From assembly GCA_027484985.1 (NCBI GenBank), contig JAIXRW010000037.1:59866-123865 (forward strand): DNA of 64,000 bases. The letters run 5' to 3'. The DNA is from Rhodobacter sp. GTDB lineage: Bacteria; Pseudomonadota; Alphaproteobacteria; Rhodobacterales; Rhodobacteraceae. The notes under the pieces are model-generated. The model saw nothing but the letters and a program-made list of their open reading frames with translations. It did no database searches and had not been told where the DNA came from. Both the position numbers and the translations under genes were made by a program. Below are positions 1 to 8,220 of the stretch, piece by piece (within the stretch, counting starts at the first letter, position 1; each line of letters begins with the position of its first letter).

Positions 1-641
1 AAGGCCCCCGTGCCGCCGCCCACATCCATGATGCGCTGGCTGCCCGACAGATCGACCAGGGCAAGCGTATCGGCCGCGACCAACCCCTGACTGTCGGCCA
101 TCAGTTCCGAATAGCGTGCCGCAAGCGCCGGATCGGCCACGCCGCCCGCCCCAAAGACATAGGGCCAGAAGCCTGCCAGTTCGGGCTGCGTCTCGCCCCG
201 GAAAAACGCTACCGGATCGGCAAGGTCGCGGTAAAGCACAGGGTGGTGGCGCACCATCGCTTCAAGCCCCGGCACCGCCAGAAAAGCGGCACCCCGCGTC
301 GTCAGCCGCCACAGACCGCGCCGCTGCCGCATCAGGCCCAGCGCGGCACCGGCCTGCAAAAGCACCGCCATTGGCTGCGGCGCGACACGGGCAAATGCCC
401 CCAGATCGCCCGCCGGAAGCGGCCCCTCGGTCAGGCGGTGCAGCACACGCAATTCGACCAGCGCCAGCAGCGCCTGCGACTGGACAAAGCCCGACACGAT
501 GTCGAACAGCGCCCGCCCCTCGGCCCGCGCGATGTGTTTCAGGCCGGGAATCCGCGCGCAGATCGCATGGAACCGGGGCGAAAGCCCCAATCGCGCCGCA
601 AAGCCAAGCCCCGAAGGCCGCGCTGTCGAAGCCTTCAGCAT
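1..641 (-). CDS. crtF: Hydroxyneurosporene O-methyltransferase CrtF, N-terminal part
   Basis: Partial gene, 213 codons, running off the left edge. CrtF methylates the tertiary hydroxyl of hydroxyneurosporene/demethylspheroidene with S-adenosylmethionine, a late step of the spheroidene pathway. The visible part is the helical dimerisation and winged-helix region of this methyltransferase family. It ends exactly at the glycine-rich SAM loop (MDVGGGTGA), so the catalytic half lies outside the window. The ATG at 639-641 overlaps the crtE stop by one base (TGATG), indicating translational coupling. In Rhodobacter relatives bchCXYZ and puf lie further in this direction. The start is inferred from the overlap and from good family-like N-terminal sequence. 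Confidence 0.9.
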   Translation of the reverse strand, partial: MLKASTARPSGLGFAARLGLSPRFHAICARIPGLKHIARAEGRALFDIVSGFVQSQALLALVELRVLHRLTEGPLPAGDLGAFARVAPQPMAVLLQAGAALGLMRQRRGLWRLTTRGAAFLAVPGLEAMVRHHPVLYRDLADPVAFFRGETQPELAGFWPYVFGAGGVADPALAARYSELMADSQGLVAADTLALVDLSGSQRIMDVGGGTGA

Positions 642-1510
642 CAGCCGCGCACGGGCGACAGGTGAACGGGTGTCATCTTTTCGGCATAGGCACGCACCAG
701 CGCGGCCAGCTTTGCCTCGCCCGGGCAAGACGGGATCGAGGCGATGGCCCCGCCCAGAATATCCTTCAGGTGCTGCACCGCGCCCGATACGCCCATCTCG
801 GCCACAGCCGAAGGGCGTTGGTGCACGGCATCCTGCCCTGCGGGCTTGCCCATCTCTTCCGGGGTCATCAGCGCGTCCTTCAGATCGTCGGCCACCTGAA
901 AGGCCGCGCCGATACGGGCGCCCAGTTCTTCCCACGGTTCGGCATCCTGCCCTGCGGCAACCGCGCCCATCTGGGTGGCCGCGATGAACAGCGCCCCCGT
1001 CTTGGCACGGTGATAGGCGGCAAGGTCGATGCTGCTTTCGCTTTCCCACGCCTGCCCCGCGCAGATGCCCCCGGGTGATCCGGTGCGCTGCGCCAGAATA
1101 CGGATCAATTCGACCGCCCGCGCCGGATGATCGGCCGCCGCCCGCGCCAGCACCTCGAAGGCCAGCACGATCAGCGAATCGCCCGACAGAACGGCCAGCG
1201 GCTGGCCATAGGCGCGATGCACCGACAGCTTGCCGCGCCGGATATCTGCATCGTCGAAACAGGGCAGATCGTCATGCACAAGGCTGGCGCAATGGATCAG
1301 TTCCAGCGCCGAGGCTGCCGCATCGGCCAGACCGGGCGCCGAGTCGCCACAGGCCATGGCGACCGATAGCAGGATGGTGGGCCGGATCCGCGCCCCGCCC
1401 GGAAAGACCGAATGGTCCAGCGCCGCCGCCAGACGGGGCGGCCCGTCGGCAGAGCGCGCCTTGTCCAGCGCCGCACCGATCGCCTGTTCGATCCGCCCGT
1501 CCAAAGCCAT
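641..1510 (-). CDS. crtE: Geranylgeranyl diphosphate synthase CrtE
   Basis: Makes C20 geranylgeranyl diphosphate, the precursor of both carotenoids and the bacteriochlorophyll tail. The 289-residue protein has the first aspartate-rich motif of trans-prenyltransferases (DDLPCFDDAD, residues 80-89) and the second (FQVADDLKD, 204-212). An in-frame ATG 36 bases further upstream exists, but the ATG at 1508-1510 has a good ribosome site (AAGGGG, about 6 bases before), so it is preferred. It is transcribed divergently from crtD across an 120 bp spacer with two PpsR-type operators, and its stop overlaps the crtF start. Confidence 0.95.
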   Translation of the reverse strand: MALDGRIEQAIGAALDKARSADGPPRLAAALDHSVFPGGARIRPTILLSVAMACGDSAPGLADAAASALELIHCASLVHDDLPCFDDADIRRGKLSVHRAYGQPLAVLSGDSLIVLAFEVLARAAADHPARAVELIRILAQRTGSPGGICAGQAWESESSIDLAAYHRAKTGALFIAATQMGAVAAGQDAEPWEELGARIGAAFQVADDLKDALMTPEEMGKPAGQDAVHQRPSAVAEMGVSGAVQHLKDILGGAIASIPSCPGEAKLAALVRAYAEKMTPVHLSPVRG

Positions 1511-1564
1511 GATCGCCCCTTTTCGCGCAAAGCCTGCCGCAAGCATTGCACTGCGAGGCCAATG

Positions 1565-1582
1565 TGTAAACCAAATCTTACA
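1565..1582. promoter_or_regulatory. PpsR/CrtJ-type operator (crtE/crtD, site 1)
   Basis: Exact TGT-N12-ACA match in the divergent crtE-crtD intergenic region, AT-rich core. This is the known recognition pattern of the aerobic/light repressor PpsR (CrtJ), whose gene lies at 18219-19634. A second site follows after 6 bp. The paired arrangement suits cooperative tetramer binding. Binding itself is inferred. Confidence 0.75.
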
Positions 1583-1588
1583 CTATAC

Positions 1589-1606
1589 TGTAATCAAACT
1601 TGGACA
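1589..1606. promoter_or_regulatory. PpsR/CrtJ-type operator (crtE/crtD, site 2)
   Basis: Second exact TGT-N12-ACA motif between crtE and crtD, ending 28 bases before the crtD ATG. It probably overlaps the crtD promoter, so the repressor could close both divergent promoters under oxygen. Confidence 0.75.
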
Positions 1607-1634
1607 ATCCCGCGCAGGGCGTTACAGTCGCGCC

Positions 1635-3188
1635 ATGAACAGCGCGAAACCGAAAGCCATCGTCATCGGGGCCGGCATGGGCGGCCTTGCCGCCGCGATC
1701 CGGCTTTGCGCGGCCGGATATGCGGTGACGGTGCTGGAGCACGCCGCCACGCCGGGCGGCAAGGCCCGCGCCCTGCCCTCGGCTGCGGGGCCTGTCGATA
1801 CCGGACCCACGGTGCTGACGCTGCGCCCTGTCTTTGACGCGCTTTTCGCGCTGAACGGCGAACGGCTTGACGACCATGTCACCCTTGTGCGGCAAGACAT
1901 CCTTGCCCGCCACTGGTGGCCCGATGGCGCAACCCTCGACCTGCGCCCCGAGCGCGAGGCCAATGCCGAAGCCATCCGCGCCCTGTCCGGCCCGCGCGAG
2001 GCGGCGGCCTTTCTGCGCTTTGACAGCCTTGCGCAATCGCTGTTCGACGCCTTCGACGCCCCCGTGATGCAGGCCCCCCGCCCCGATCTGGCGGGAATCC
2101 TCCGCGCCACGCTGCGCCAGCCGCGCCTTTGGCCCGCGCTTTTGCCCGGTGTCACGCTCGACCGCCTGCTGCGCCTCCATTTCCGCGACCCGCGCCTGAT
2201 CCAGCTGTTCGGGCGCTATGCCACCTATGTCGGCGGCAGCCCCGCCCGCGTGCCCGCCGTTCTGGCGCTGATCTGGCGGGCCGAGGCGCAGGGGGTCTGG
2301 GGCGTGCGGGGCGGCATGCACGGGCTGGCCCTTGCACTTGCCGCCCTTGCCGAACGGATGGGGGCTGCGGTCCATTATGGCGTGCAGGCGCGGCGCCTGC
2401 TGCGCCAGAATGACCGGCTGACCGGCGTGCAAACCGCCGAAGGTCGCACCCTTCCCTGCGATGTCTGTGTTTTCAACGGCGATCCTGCCGCCCTGTCACA
2501 GGGGTTGATGGGCGATGCGATCCCGCGCAGGTCGGCCGCCCGGCCCAGCCTTTCGGCCCATGTCTGGGCCTTTGCCGCCACCCCCACGGGCCCTGCCGCT
2601 GCGGCGCTTGTGCATCACAACATCTTCTTCACCGCCGATCCCGCCACCGAATTCGGCCCCCTTGCCAAGGGCCGCCTGCCCGACCGCCAGTCGCTTTATG
2701 TCTGCGCCGAGGACCGGCTGGCAGGCCCCCCCGCGCCCGGCGCCGAACGGTTCGAGATCATCCTGAACGCCCCCGCCCACCACCCGCACCTGCCCGAGGA
2801 CAAAGACCAATGCCGGACACGCACCTTCCAACAGCTGCAAGCGATGGGCCTGCGCTTCGATCCGCTTCCGGCGACGGCCAGCCTGACCACGCCCTCGGCC
2901 TTTGCAACGCTGTTTCCGGCCTCGCGCGGGGCGCTTTATGGGCAAAGCCCCGAGGGGATGATGGCGACCTTCACCCGCCCCACGGCGCGCACGGCACTGC
3001 CGGGGCTTTACCTCGCGGGGGGCGGGGTGCATCCGGGGGCGGGGGTGCCGATGGCGGCCCTGTCCGGCCGGCACGCGGCCGAGGCGATCATGCAGGACCA
3101 GATTTCTCGGTCGCCGTCGGGCCTGACGGCTATGCCTGGTGGTATCTCGACGGCGTCTCCGATGACGGGGCCCGCGCGGTCTCGGTAA
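1635..3188 (+). CDS. crtD: Hydroxyneurosporene (methoxyneurosporene) desaturase CrtD
   Basis: FAD-dependent 3,4-desaturase acting after CrtC in the spheroidene pathway. The 517-residue protein has an N-terminal dinucleotide-binding motif (GAGMGG, residues 12-17). Its C-terminal carotenoid-oxidase signature includes LYLAGGGVHPGAG, with the flavin-contacting glycines. The ATG at 1635 directly starts the Rossmann fold and lies downstream of the PpsR operators. The last ~25 residues (from about 3110) look unlike family members, which are usually about 495 residues. The DNA there also encodes the conserved N-terminus of CrtC in another frame; see crtC. Confidence 0.93.
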   Translation: MNSAKPKAIVIGAGMGGLAAAIRLCAAGYAVTVLEHAATPGGKARALPSAAGPVDTGPTVLTLRPVFDALFALNGERLDDHVTLVRQDILARHWWPDGATLDLRPEREANAEAIRALSGPREAAAFLRFDSLAQSLFDAFDAPVMQAPRPDLAGILRATLRQPRLWPALLPGVTLDRLLRLHFRDPRLIQLFGRYATYVGGSPARVPAVLALIWRAEAQGVWGVRGGMHGLALALAALAERMGAAVHYGVQARRLLRQNDRLTGVQTAEGRTLPCDVCVFNGDPAALSQGLMGDAIPRRSAARPSLSAHVWAFAATPTGPAAAALVHHNIFFTADPATEFGPLAKGRLPDRQSLYVCAEDRLAGPPAPGAERFEIILNAPAHHPHLPEDKDQCRTRTFQQLQAMGLRFDPLPATASLTTPSAFATLFPASRGALYGQSPEGMMATFTRPTARTALPGLYLAGGGVHPGAGVPMAALSGRHAAEAIMQDQISRSPSGLTAMPGGISTASPMTGPARSR

Positions 3189-4006
3189 TCGGCTTCATCG
3201 GTTCGGTCTTTTCGCCGTGGTATGCGTGGTCGGGGCGGCGCGACCCGCAGAACCATGTCTGCCTGAACGTGGCGACCTATGGCCCAGGCGGGCGCTTTAC
3301 CATGACAGACCGGGGCCGCAGCGCCCTGCGCCAATCGCCCGATACGCTGGGGATCGGCCCCAGTTCCATGCACTGGACCGGCCGCGATCTGGTGATCGAG
3401 GTCAACGAAATGGGCGCGCCCCCGCTTGTCACCCCCGTGCGCGGCACCATCACCCTGACCCCCGAGGCGGTGACAGGGGTCGAGGTCGCCCTGCACGAAA
3501 ACCACATCTGGCGCCCTTTCGCCCCGATCGCCCGCATCGACGTGAACCTGACCCAAGGCCACCGCTGGCAGGGCCACGGCTATCTTGACGCCAATTTCGG
3601 CACTGCCGCACTCGAAGCCGATTTCGACTTCTGGACATGGGGCCGCTTTCCCACGGCCAAGGGCGCGCAATGTTTCTACGATGCCACCCGCCGCGATGGC
3701 AGCACGCTTGCCTTGGGCATCGAGATCGACCGACACGGCGTGGTGCAAGAGATTGCCCCCCCGCCGCTTACCCGCTTCAAACGCTCGCTCTGGCAGGTCG
3801 CGCGTGAAACCCGCGCCGATGCGGGGGTGATGCCGCGTCAGGCGATGAACCTGCTGGATGCGCCCTTCTATTCGCGCAGCCTTGTCACCACGCGGTTGGG
3901 GGGCGAGGAAACGACAGGCGTTCACGAAGCCCTCGACCTTGGCCGCTTCCGTTCGCCGGTGGTCAAGGCCATGCTGGCCACCCGCGTGCCGCGCCGCGCC
4001 CGCTGA
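3101..4006 (+). CDS. crtC: Acyclic carotenoid 1,2-hydratase CrtC (start unresolved)
   Basis: Hydrates the psi end of neurosporene or lycopene to the 1-hydroxy carotenoid. The conserved CrtC region begins near GYAWWYLDG (about 3128) and runs to the stop at 4006, including FIGSVFSPWYAW, HIWRPFAPIARI and DFDFWTWGRFP. The start is a problem: in this frame there is no ATG, GTG, TTG or CTG between an ATG at 2810 (deep inside crtD) and about 3263. The left end given is therefore where family-like sequence starts, not a start codon. The N-terminal part overlaps the crtD 3' end. Possible explanations are a rare start codon, a small indel, or frameshifting from crtD. Confidence 0.85.
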   Translation, partial: DFSVAVGPDGYAWWYLDGVSDDGARAVSVIGFIGSVFSPWYAWSGRRDPQNHVCLNVATYGPGGRFTMTDRGRSALRQSPDTLGIGPSSMHWTGRDLVIEVNEMGAPPLVTPVRGTITLTPEAVTGVEVALHENHIWRPFAPIARIDVNLTQGHRWQGHGYLDANFGTAALEADFDFWTWGRFPTAKGAQCFYDATRRDGSTLALGIEIDRHGVVQEIAPPPLTRFKRSLWQVARETRADAGVMPRQAMNLLDAPFYSRSLVTTRLGGEETTGVHEALDLGRFRSPVVKAMLATRVPRRAR

Positions 4007-4016
4007 TCCTGACCCT

Positions 4017-4081
4017 TTCATCCTTGCCCAAATACTCCGGGGGGGGGCCATCGCGCAGCGATGGCGGGGGGCTGGCCCCCC
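4017..4081 (-). repeat. Dispersed GC-hairpin repeat, copy 1 (crtC/tspO convergent gap)
   Basis: Fills the whole gap between the convergent crtC and tspO genes. Read on the minus strand it has the G/C-run hairpin and then the GAGTATTTGGGCAAGG-type tail shared with nine other sites in the window. It also contains a perfect 8 bp hairpin (GCCATCGC/GCGATGGC, 4047-4065). It probably acts as a bidirectional transcript end. Confidence 0.65.
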
Positions 4082-4560
4082 TATTGGGCCGGTTGTGCCC
4101 CCGGCGCCGCCTGGGGATTCAACCGCCACAGCGCGAAATTCAGCGCAGCCGCCACGCTGACCCACAGCACATAGGGCGCGAACAGCGCCCCCGCGATCCA
4201 GTTCACCTGCCACATGGCCAGCATGGTCAGCGCCACCATCAGCCACAGGATCGACACGATCACCATGCCCGCCCCCATCCGCTTGAGGCCGAAGAAAACC
4301 GGCGTCCACAGCGCGTTGAACCCGATCTGTGCCGCCCACAGCGCCATGGCCTGCCCCGATCCGGGTTCATTGGCGACCAGCGCGCCCGCAGCACTCATGC
4401 AGAAATAAAGCGTGGTCCATGCCACCGGAAACAGCCAGTTCGGCGGGTTCCACGACGGTTTTCGCAAGGCGGCATACCATGCGCCCGTGGGGAACAGCGC
4501 CCCCGTGGCCGCCGCCGCACCGCAGGCCACCAGCAGCGTGAAGAAGATCGCATAATCCAT
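4081..4560 (-). CDS. tspO: TspO/CrtK outer-membrane tryptophan-rich sensory protein
   Basis: TspO/MBR family protein of 159 residues with five predicted membrane helices and the typical aromatic loop (KPSWNPPNWLFPVAW, residues 34-48). In Rhodobacter sphaeroides TspO sits in the outer membrane, binds tetrapyrroles and helps repress photosynthesis genes under oxygen. A longer reading from 4620 is possible. The ATG at 4558-4560 is preferred because it begins the first helix and has a GGAG ribosome site about 9 bases upstream. It follows crtB in the same direction, as in related clusters. Confidence 0.93.
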   Translation of the reverse strand: MDYAIFFTLLVACGAAAATGALFPTGAWYAALRKPSWNPPNWLFPVAWTTLYFCMSAAGALVANEPGSGQAMALWAAQIGFNALWTPVFFGLKRMGAGMVIVSILWLMVALTMLAMWQVNWIAGALFAPYVLWVSVAAALNFALWRLNPQAAPGAQPAQ

Positions 4561-4629
4561 CAGGGCCGCTCCGTTGCTTTGATTGCGTAGCGACATAGTG
4601 CCCCGAAGGGTTCCGTCCAAGCGGCAGGG

Positions 4630-5676
4630 TCAGGCCATGCCGCGATCCCGCGCCTCGAGCTGGGCCAGAACCGACAGCAGCGCCTCGGACCGCGCTTTGC
4701 GTGGCGCACCTTGCGCCGCCGTGACCAGAAAGGCCACCTCGGGTTCGGGGGCCGCGTGCAGGCGGGCGGGAACGGGGGCTATCGCGGTTGCCGCCGCCCG
4801 GATCGTGGCCAGTGCCAGCCAGCCCAGCTTGGCCGCCGTTCCCGTACGGGCGCGCTGCGTGACCGAATCATACCCCGCGGCCCGCACCTGCCCGCCGATG
4901 CCCGCATAGACATGCCGCGCCGCCAGAATACCGGGGCGGCAGGCCAGCGGCAGGCGCGGCACCCCCGCCTCGGACCGCAGATAGAGCCTGTCCGCCTCGT
5001 CCAGCAGGCGCCGCGTCACGCGCCGAACGCCGGCCGAGGCCGTGGGCGCGGCCAGAAACGCATCGGCCGCGATCCCTTCATCCGCCAGCCAGTCGAGCGG
5101 CAGGTAGATCCGGCCCGCCCGCGCATCTTCGCCCACATCGCGGGCGATGTTGGTCAGTTGCATCGCAAGGCCCAGATCGCAGGCCCGCGCCAACGCGTCA
5201 CCATCGCGCACGCGCATCAGCACGCACATCATGGCCCCGACCGCCGCCGCCACCCGCGCCGAATAATCCAGAACACCCGACAGCGTATCATAGCGCCGCC
5301 CAACCGCATCCCAGGCAAAGCCTTCCAGCAACGCCTCGGGCAGGGCGCGGGGCATATCGTATTCCTCGACCACCCGCGCAAAGGCACGGTCCGCCGCCGC
5401 ATCGCGCGGCCGCCCGCGATAGACAAGGTCCAGCCGGTCGCGCAGGGACAGCACGGCGCCTGCCTTATCCTCGCCCTCGTCCACCGCATCATCGGCCAGA
5501 CGGCAAAAGGCATAAAGCGCCAGCGACGCATCGCGCACGCGCGGTGGCAGCAGTTTTGATGCCGCATGGAACGACAGCGACCCCGTCCTGATCGCCTCGC
5601 GGCATTCGGCCATGTCGCGGGCGGCAAGGTCGCCCGCGCGCAGATCCGGCGTGAAATGCCCGCCTGAGATTGTCAT
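4630..5676 (-). CDS. crtB: Phytoene synthase CrtB
   Basis: Condenses two geranylgeranyl diphosphates into phytoene, the first committed carotenoid step. It has 348 residues, with both substrate-Mg2+ aspartate motifs of squalene/phytoene synthases: DDAVDE (62-67) and the signature around QLTNIARDVGEDA (173-185). The start ATG overlaps the crtI stop by four bases (ATGA), so crtI and crtB are translationally coupled. The operon order crtI-crtB-tspO is that of Rhodobacter. Confidence 0.97.
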   Translation of the reverse strand: MTISGGHFTPDLRAGDLAARDMAECREAIRTGSLSFHAASKLLPPRVRDASLALYAFCRLADDAVDEGEDKAGAVLSLRDRLDLVYRGRPRDAAADRAFARVVEEYDMPRALPEALLEGFAWDAVGRRYDTLSGVLDYSARVAAAVGAMMCVLMRVRDGDALARACDLGLAMQLTNIARDVGEDARAGRIYLPLDWLADEGIAADAFLAAPTASAGVRRVTRRLLDEADRLYLRSEAGVPRLPLACRPGILAARHVYAGIGGQVRAAGYDSVTQRARTGTAAKLGWLALATIRAAATAIAPVPARLHAAPEPEVAFLVTAAQGAPRKARSEALLSVLAQLEARDRGMA

Positions 5677-7250
5677 TCCGCAGCTACCGGCAATTCGGGC
5701 GGCAATTCGGGCAGCGACCGCACCGCGCCACGCGGCGCATCGGGCACCAGCGTGCCCAGCACCTCGGCCGTGCCCACAACGCCGGGCAGGCCCGCGCCGG
5801 GATGGGTTCCCGCCCCCGCCAGATACAGGCCCGGCAGTTCCTCGCTTACATTATGGGGGCGGAAATAGGCCGATTGCAGGATGCGCGGCTCGATCGAGAA
5901 GCCTGCGCCATAGGGCGAAAGGTAACGGTCGCGGAACGTCTCGGGCGTGAAGGTCAGGCTTTCGCTGATGCGGTCGCGGAAACCCGGGATCAGCCGTTCC
6001 TCAAGCATCGCCGCCATCTTCTCGCGGTAGCGCGGTTCCTCGGTCGCCCAATCGACCCCGCCAAAGCCCAGATGCGGCACGGGTGACAGGGCATAAAAGG
6101 TATCATCCCCGTCCGGCGCAGCCGAAGGATCGGTCACACTGGGGCGGTGGACATAAAGGCTCATGTCATCGGCCAGACGGCCACGGATGAAGATGTCCTT
6201 GATATGCTCGCGGTAGCGCGGGCCCACCACGATGGAATGGTGGCCGACATCGCGCCACATGGCGCGCGTGCCCTTGGTACCGAAATACCAGACATAAAGC
6301 CCCATCGACCAGCGCGACCGCTTCAGCCGCGCATCCGTCCAGCGCTTGCGCGGCAGGTTACGCAAAAGGCGGGTATAGGTGTGGCCGGCATCGGCATTGC
6401 TGACCACGACAGCGGCCCGCATCACCGCGCCCCCGGCCAGCCGTACGCCCGATGCGCGGCCGCCCTCGGTAAGGATTTCGTCCACCTCGGTGCCGTGCAG
6501 CACCTCGCCGCCCTGTGCCACGACAACCCGCGCCATGGCATCGGCAATCGCCTGCACGCCGCCCATCGCGTAATGCACCCCGAACTGTTTTTCAAGGTGA
6601 CTGACAAGGATATACATCGACGTCACGTTGAACGGATCGCCGCCGATGAACAGCGGATGGAACGACAGCGCAAAGCGCAGATGTTCGTCCCTGACCCGCC
6701 CCGCCGCATGGGCATAGACCGACCGGTCAGCCCGAAGCCATGCGAATTTCGGCAGCACCCTTACCAGATCGGCAAAGCGGTGCATCGACCGGCGGCCAAG
6801 GTCTTCGAAGCCGAACCAGTAGCGCGCCTCGCTGTCTTTCAGGAATTTGCGATAGCCCGCCAGATCGCCGGGCGAGATGCGCGCCACCTCGGCCTGCATC
6901 GCGGCATCGTTCTGCCGGGCGGTAAAGGTTTCGCCATCGGGAAAGCGGATCTCGTAGAATGGCTCCATCGGCACAAGGCGCACGTCGCGGTCGAAATCGC
7001 GCCCGCAGGCGGCCCACAACTCGCGCAGGCCCTGCGGCACGGTCACGATGGTGGGGCCAAGGTCAAAGCGATGCCCGCCTTGGGTGATCGACGATCCCCG
7101 TCCGCCCGCGCGGTCAAGCCGGTCAATCACCGTCACCCGCCACCCCTTGGCCCCCAGCCGCATGGCCGAGGCAAGGCCCCCCAGCCCTGCACCGATCACA
7201 ATGGCATGGTTTTCGTCCGTGGCGGCGGGGTTCGGGCGCATCTGGGTCAT
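5673..7250 (-). CDS. crtI: Phytoene desaturase CrtI
   Basis: FAD-dependent desaturase turning phytoene into neurosporene (three steps in spheroidene producers). The 525-residue protein has the nucleotide-binding GAGLGG at 20-25 and the C-terminal signature LYLAGAGTHPGAG typical of bacterial CrtI. It is transcribed divergently from crtA, with a PpsR-type operator 17 bases upstream of its ATG. A second ATG three codons in (7241) is an equally possible start. It is distinguished from the paralogue crtD (1635-3188) by length, neighbours and position next to crtB. Confidence 0.96.
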   Translation of the reverse strand: MTQMRPNPAATDENHAIVIGAGLGGLASAMRLGAKGWRVTVIDRLDRAGGRGSSITQGGHRFDLGPTIVTVPQGLRELWAACGRDFDRDVRLVPMEPFYEIRFPDGETFTARQNDAAMQAEVARISPGDLAGYRKFLKDSEARYWFGFEDLGRRSMHRFADLVRVLPKFAWLRADRSVYAHAAGRVRDEHLRFALSFHPLFIGGDPFNVTSMYILVSHLEKQFGVHYAMGGVQAIADAMARVVVAQGGEVLHGTEVDEILTEGGRASGVRLAGGAVMRAAVVVSNADAGHTYTRLLRNLPRKRWTDARLKRSRWSMGLYVWYFGTKGTRAMWRDVGHHSIVVGPRYREHIKDIFIRGRLADDMSLYVHRPSVTDPSAAPDGDDTFYALSPVPHLGFGGVDWATEEPRYREKMAAMLEERLIPGFRDRISESLTFTPETFRDRYLSPYGAGFSIEPRILQSAYFRPHNVSEELPGLYLAGAGTHPGAGLPGVVGTAEVLGTLVPDAPRGAVRSLPELPPELPVAAE

Positions 7251-7266
7251 GGCAACGATGATAGAC

Positions 7267-7284
7267 TGTCCAGTTTGATTGACA
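7267..7284. promoter_or_regulatory. PpsR/CrtJ-type operator (crtI side)
   Basis: Exact TGT-N12-ACA in the crtI-crtA divergent promoter region, close to the crtI start. It is well placed to overlap the crtI promoter. Confidence 0.75.
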
Positions 7285-7341
7285 ATAGCTGTCTTTACTG
7301 CGGCAAATTGCGGGATTTTCCTTCCACTTGGCGCAAAGCAA

Positions 7342-7359
7342 TGTCAGACTAGGTTTACA
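7342..7359. promoter_or_regulatory. PpsR/CrtJ-type operator (crtA side)
   Basis: Exact TGT-N12-ACA ending two bases before the TTG at 7362 and about 32 bases before the ATT discussed under crtA. With the site at 7267-7284 it gives a distant operator pair, 57 bp apart, flanking the divergent promoters. Confidence 0.75.
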
Positions 7360-7361
7360 CA

Positions 7362-8111
7362 TTGCGCCAGCCGCAGCAAAGGACCACGGCCATTTCCACC
7401 GTCAGCCTTAGCCTTTACCGCTTTGACGGCCTGATGCCCCGCCTGTGGGTGATCGGACAGATGGCGCTTGCCCGTCTTGCGCTTAGGCGCGAATCGCGGG
7501 CGCTGTTCTGGAAGCTGTGCGGGTCCGGCACCGGCGAAGGCTTTACCCCGCGCCCGAACTGGGGCGTCTGGGCGATCCTTGCCGTCTGGCCCGACGAGGC
7601 GACCGCCCGTGACCGCATCGGCCATGGCCCGGTCTGGCAGGCATGGCGCGGCAAGGCGACGGAAAGCTGGACGATCTTTCTTGATCCCGTCTCGGCGCGC
7701 GGATCGTGGGCAGGGGTCAACCCGTTTCTGCCCGCTGGCCCCCGCGCCACGCCGCCCGGCCCCTTGGCCGCGCTGACCCGCGCCACGGTGAAACCCGCCC
7801 GCGCCCTGCGCTTCTGGGCGCGGGTGCCGTCGATCTCGGCGGTGATCGGCAGCGATCCCAACGTCGCCTTCAAGATCGGCATCGGAGAGGTGCCGCTTCT
7901 GCATCAGGTCACCTTTTCGGTCTGGCCCGATGCCGCCAGCATGGCCGCCTTTGCCCGTGGTGACGGTCCGCATGGACGCGCCATCGCAGCCGTGCGCGAA
8001 GGCCATTGGTTCCAGGAAGAGCTTTACGCCCGCTTTCACGTGCTGGGCGGTGTCGGCACATGGAATGGCAGCGACCCGCTTGCCGCCCTGCCGATGGCGG
8101 AGGCCGCATGA
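7362..8111 (+). CDS. crtA: Spheroidene monooxygenase CrtA
   Basis: Introduces the 2-keto group converting spheroidene to spheroidenone, an oxygen-dependent step. The 249-residue reading contains the family pattern (LSLYRFDGLMPRLW near the start, FKIGIGEVPLLHQVTFSVW later). The start is uncertain: no ATG or GTG precedes the conserved region. TTG at 7362 has no ribosome site and lies against a PpsR operator. ATT at 7392 lies 8 bases after an AAAGGA ribosome site and would begin ISTVSLSLYRF, matching the family's usual N-terminus. It is followed by bchI after 109 bp. Confidence 0.93.
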   Translation: MRQPQQRTTAISTVSLSLYRFDGLMPRLWVIGQMALARLALRRESRALFWKLCGSGTGEGFTPRPNWGVWAILAVWPDEATARDRIGHGPVWQAWRGKATESWTIFLDPVSARGSWAGVNPFLPAGPRATPPGPLAALTRATVKPARALRFWARVPSISAVIGSDPNVAFKIGIGEVPLLHQVTFSVWPDAASMAAFARGDGPHGRAIAAVREGHWFQEELYARFHVLGGVGTWNGSDPLAALPMAEAA

Positions 8112-8220
8112 CACCGCGCGCCCCCCTTTCTGCCGGTTCGGCCCCCGCCCCGGGCGCAGGCCGCCGACATCCCCAACCTTGCGGATTTTCTTGCAAAATC
8201 CGGTTCGCTGGATAGGTCCA

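Noticed and set aside
4630..7250. crtD and crtI as a recent gene duplication
   Set aside because: They share the family signature only; lengths and neighbours match the two established, anciently separate desaturases.
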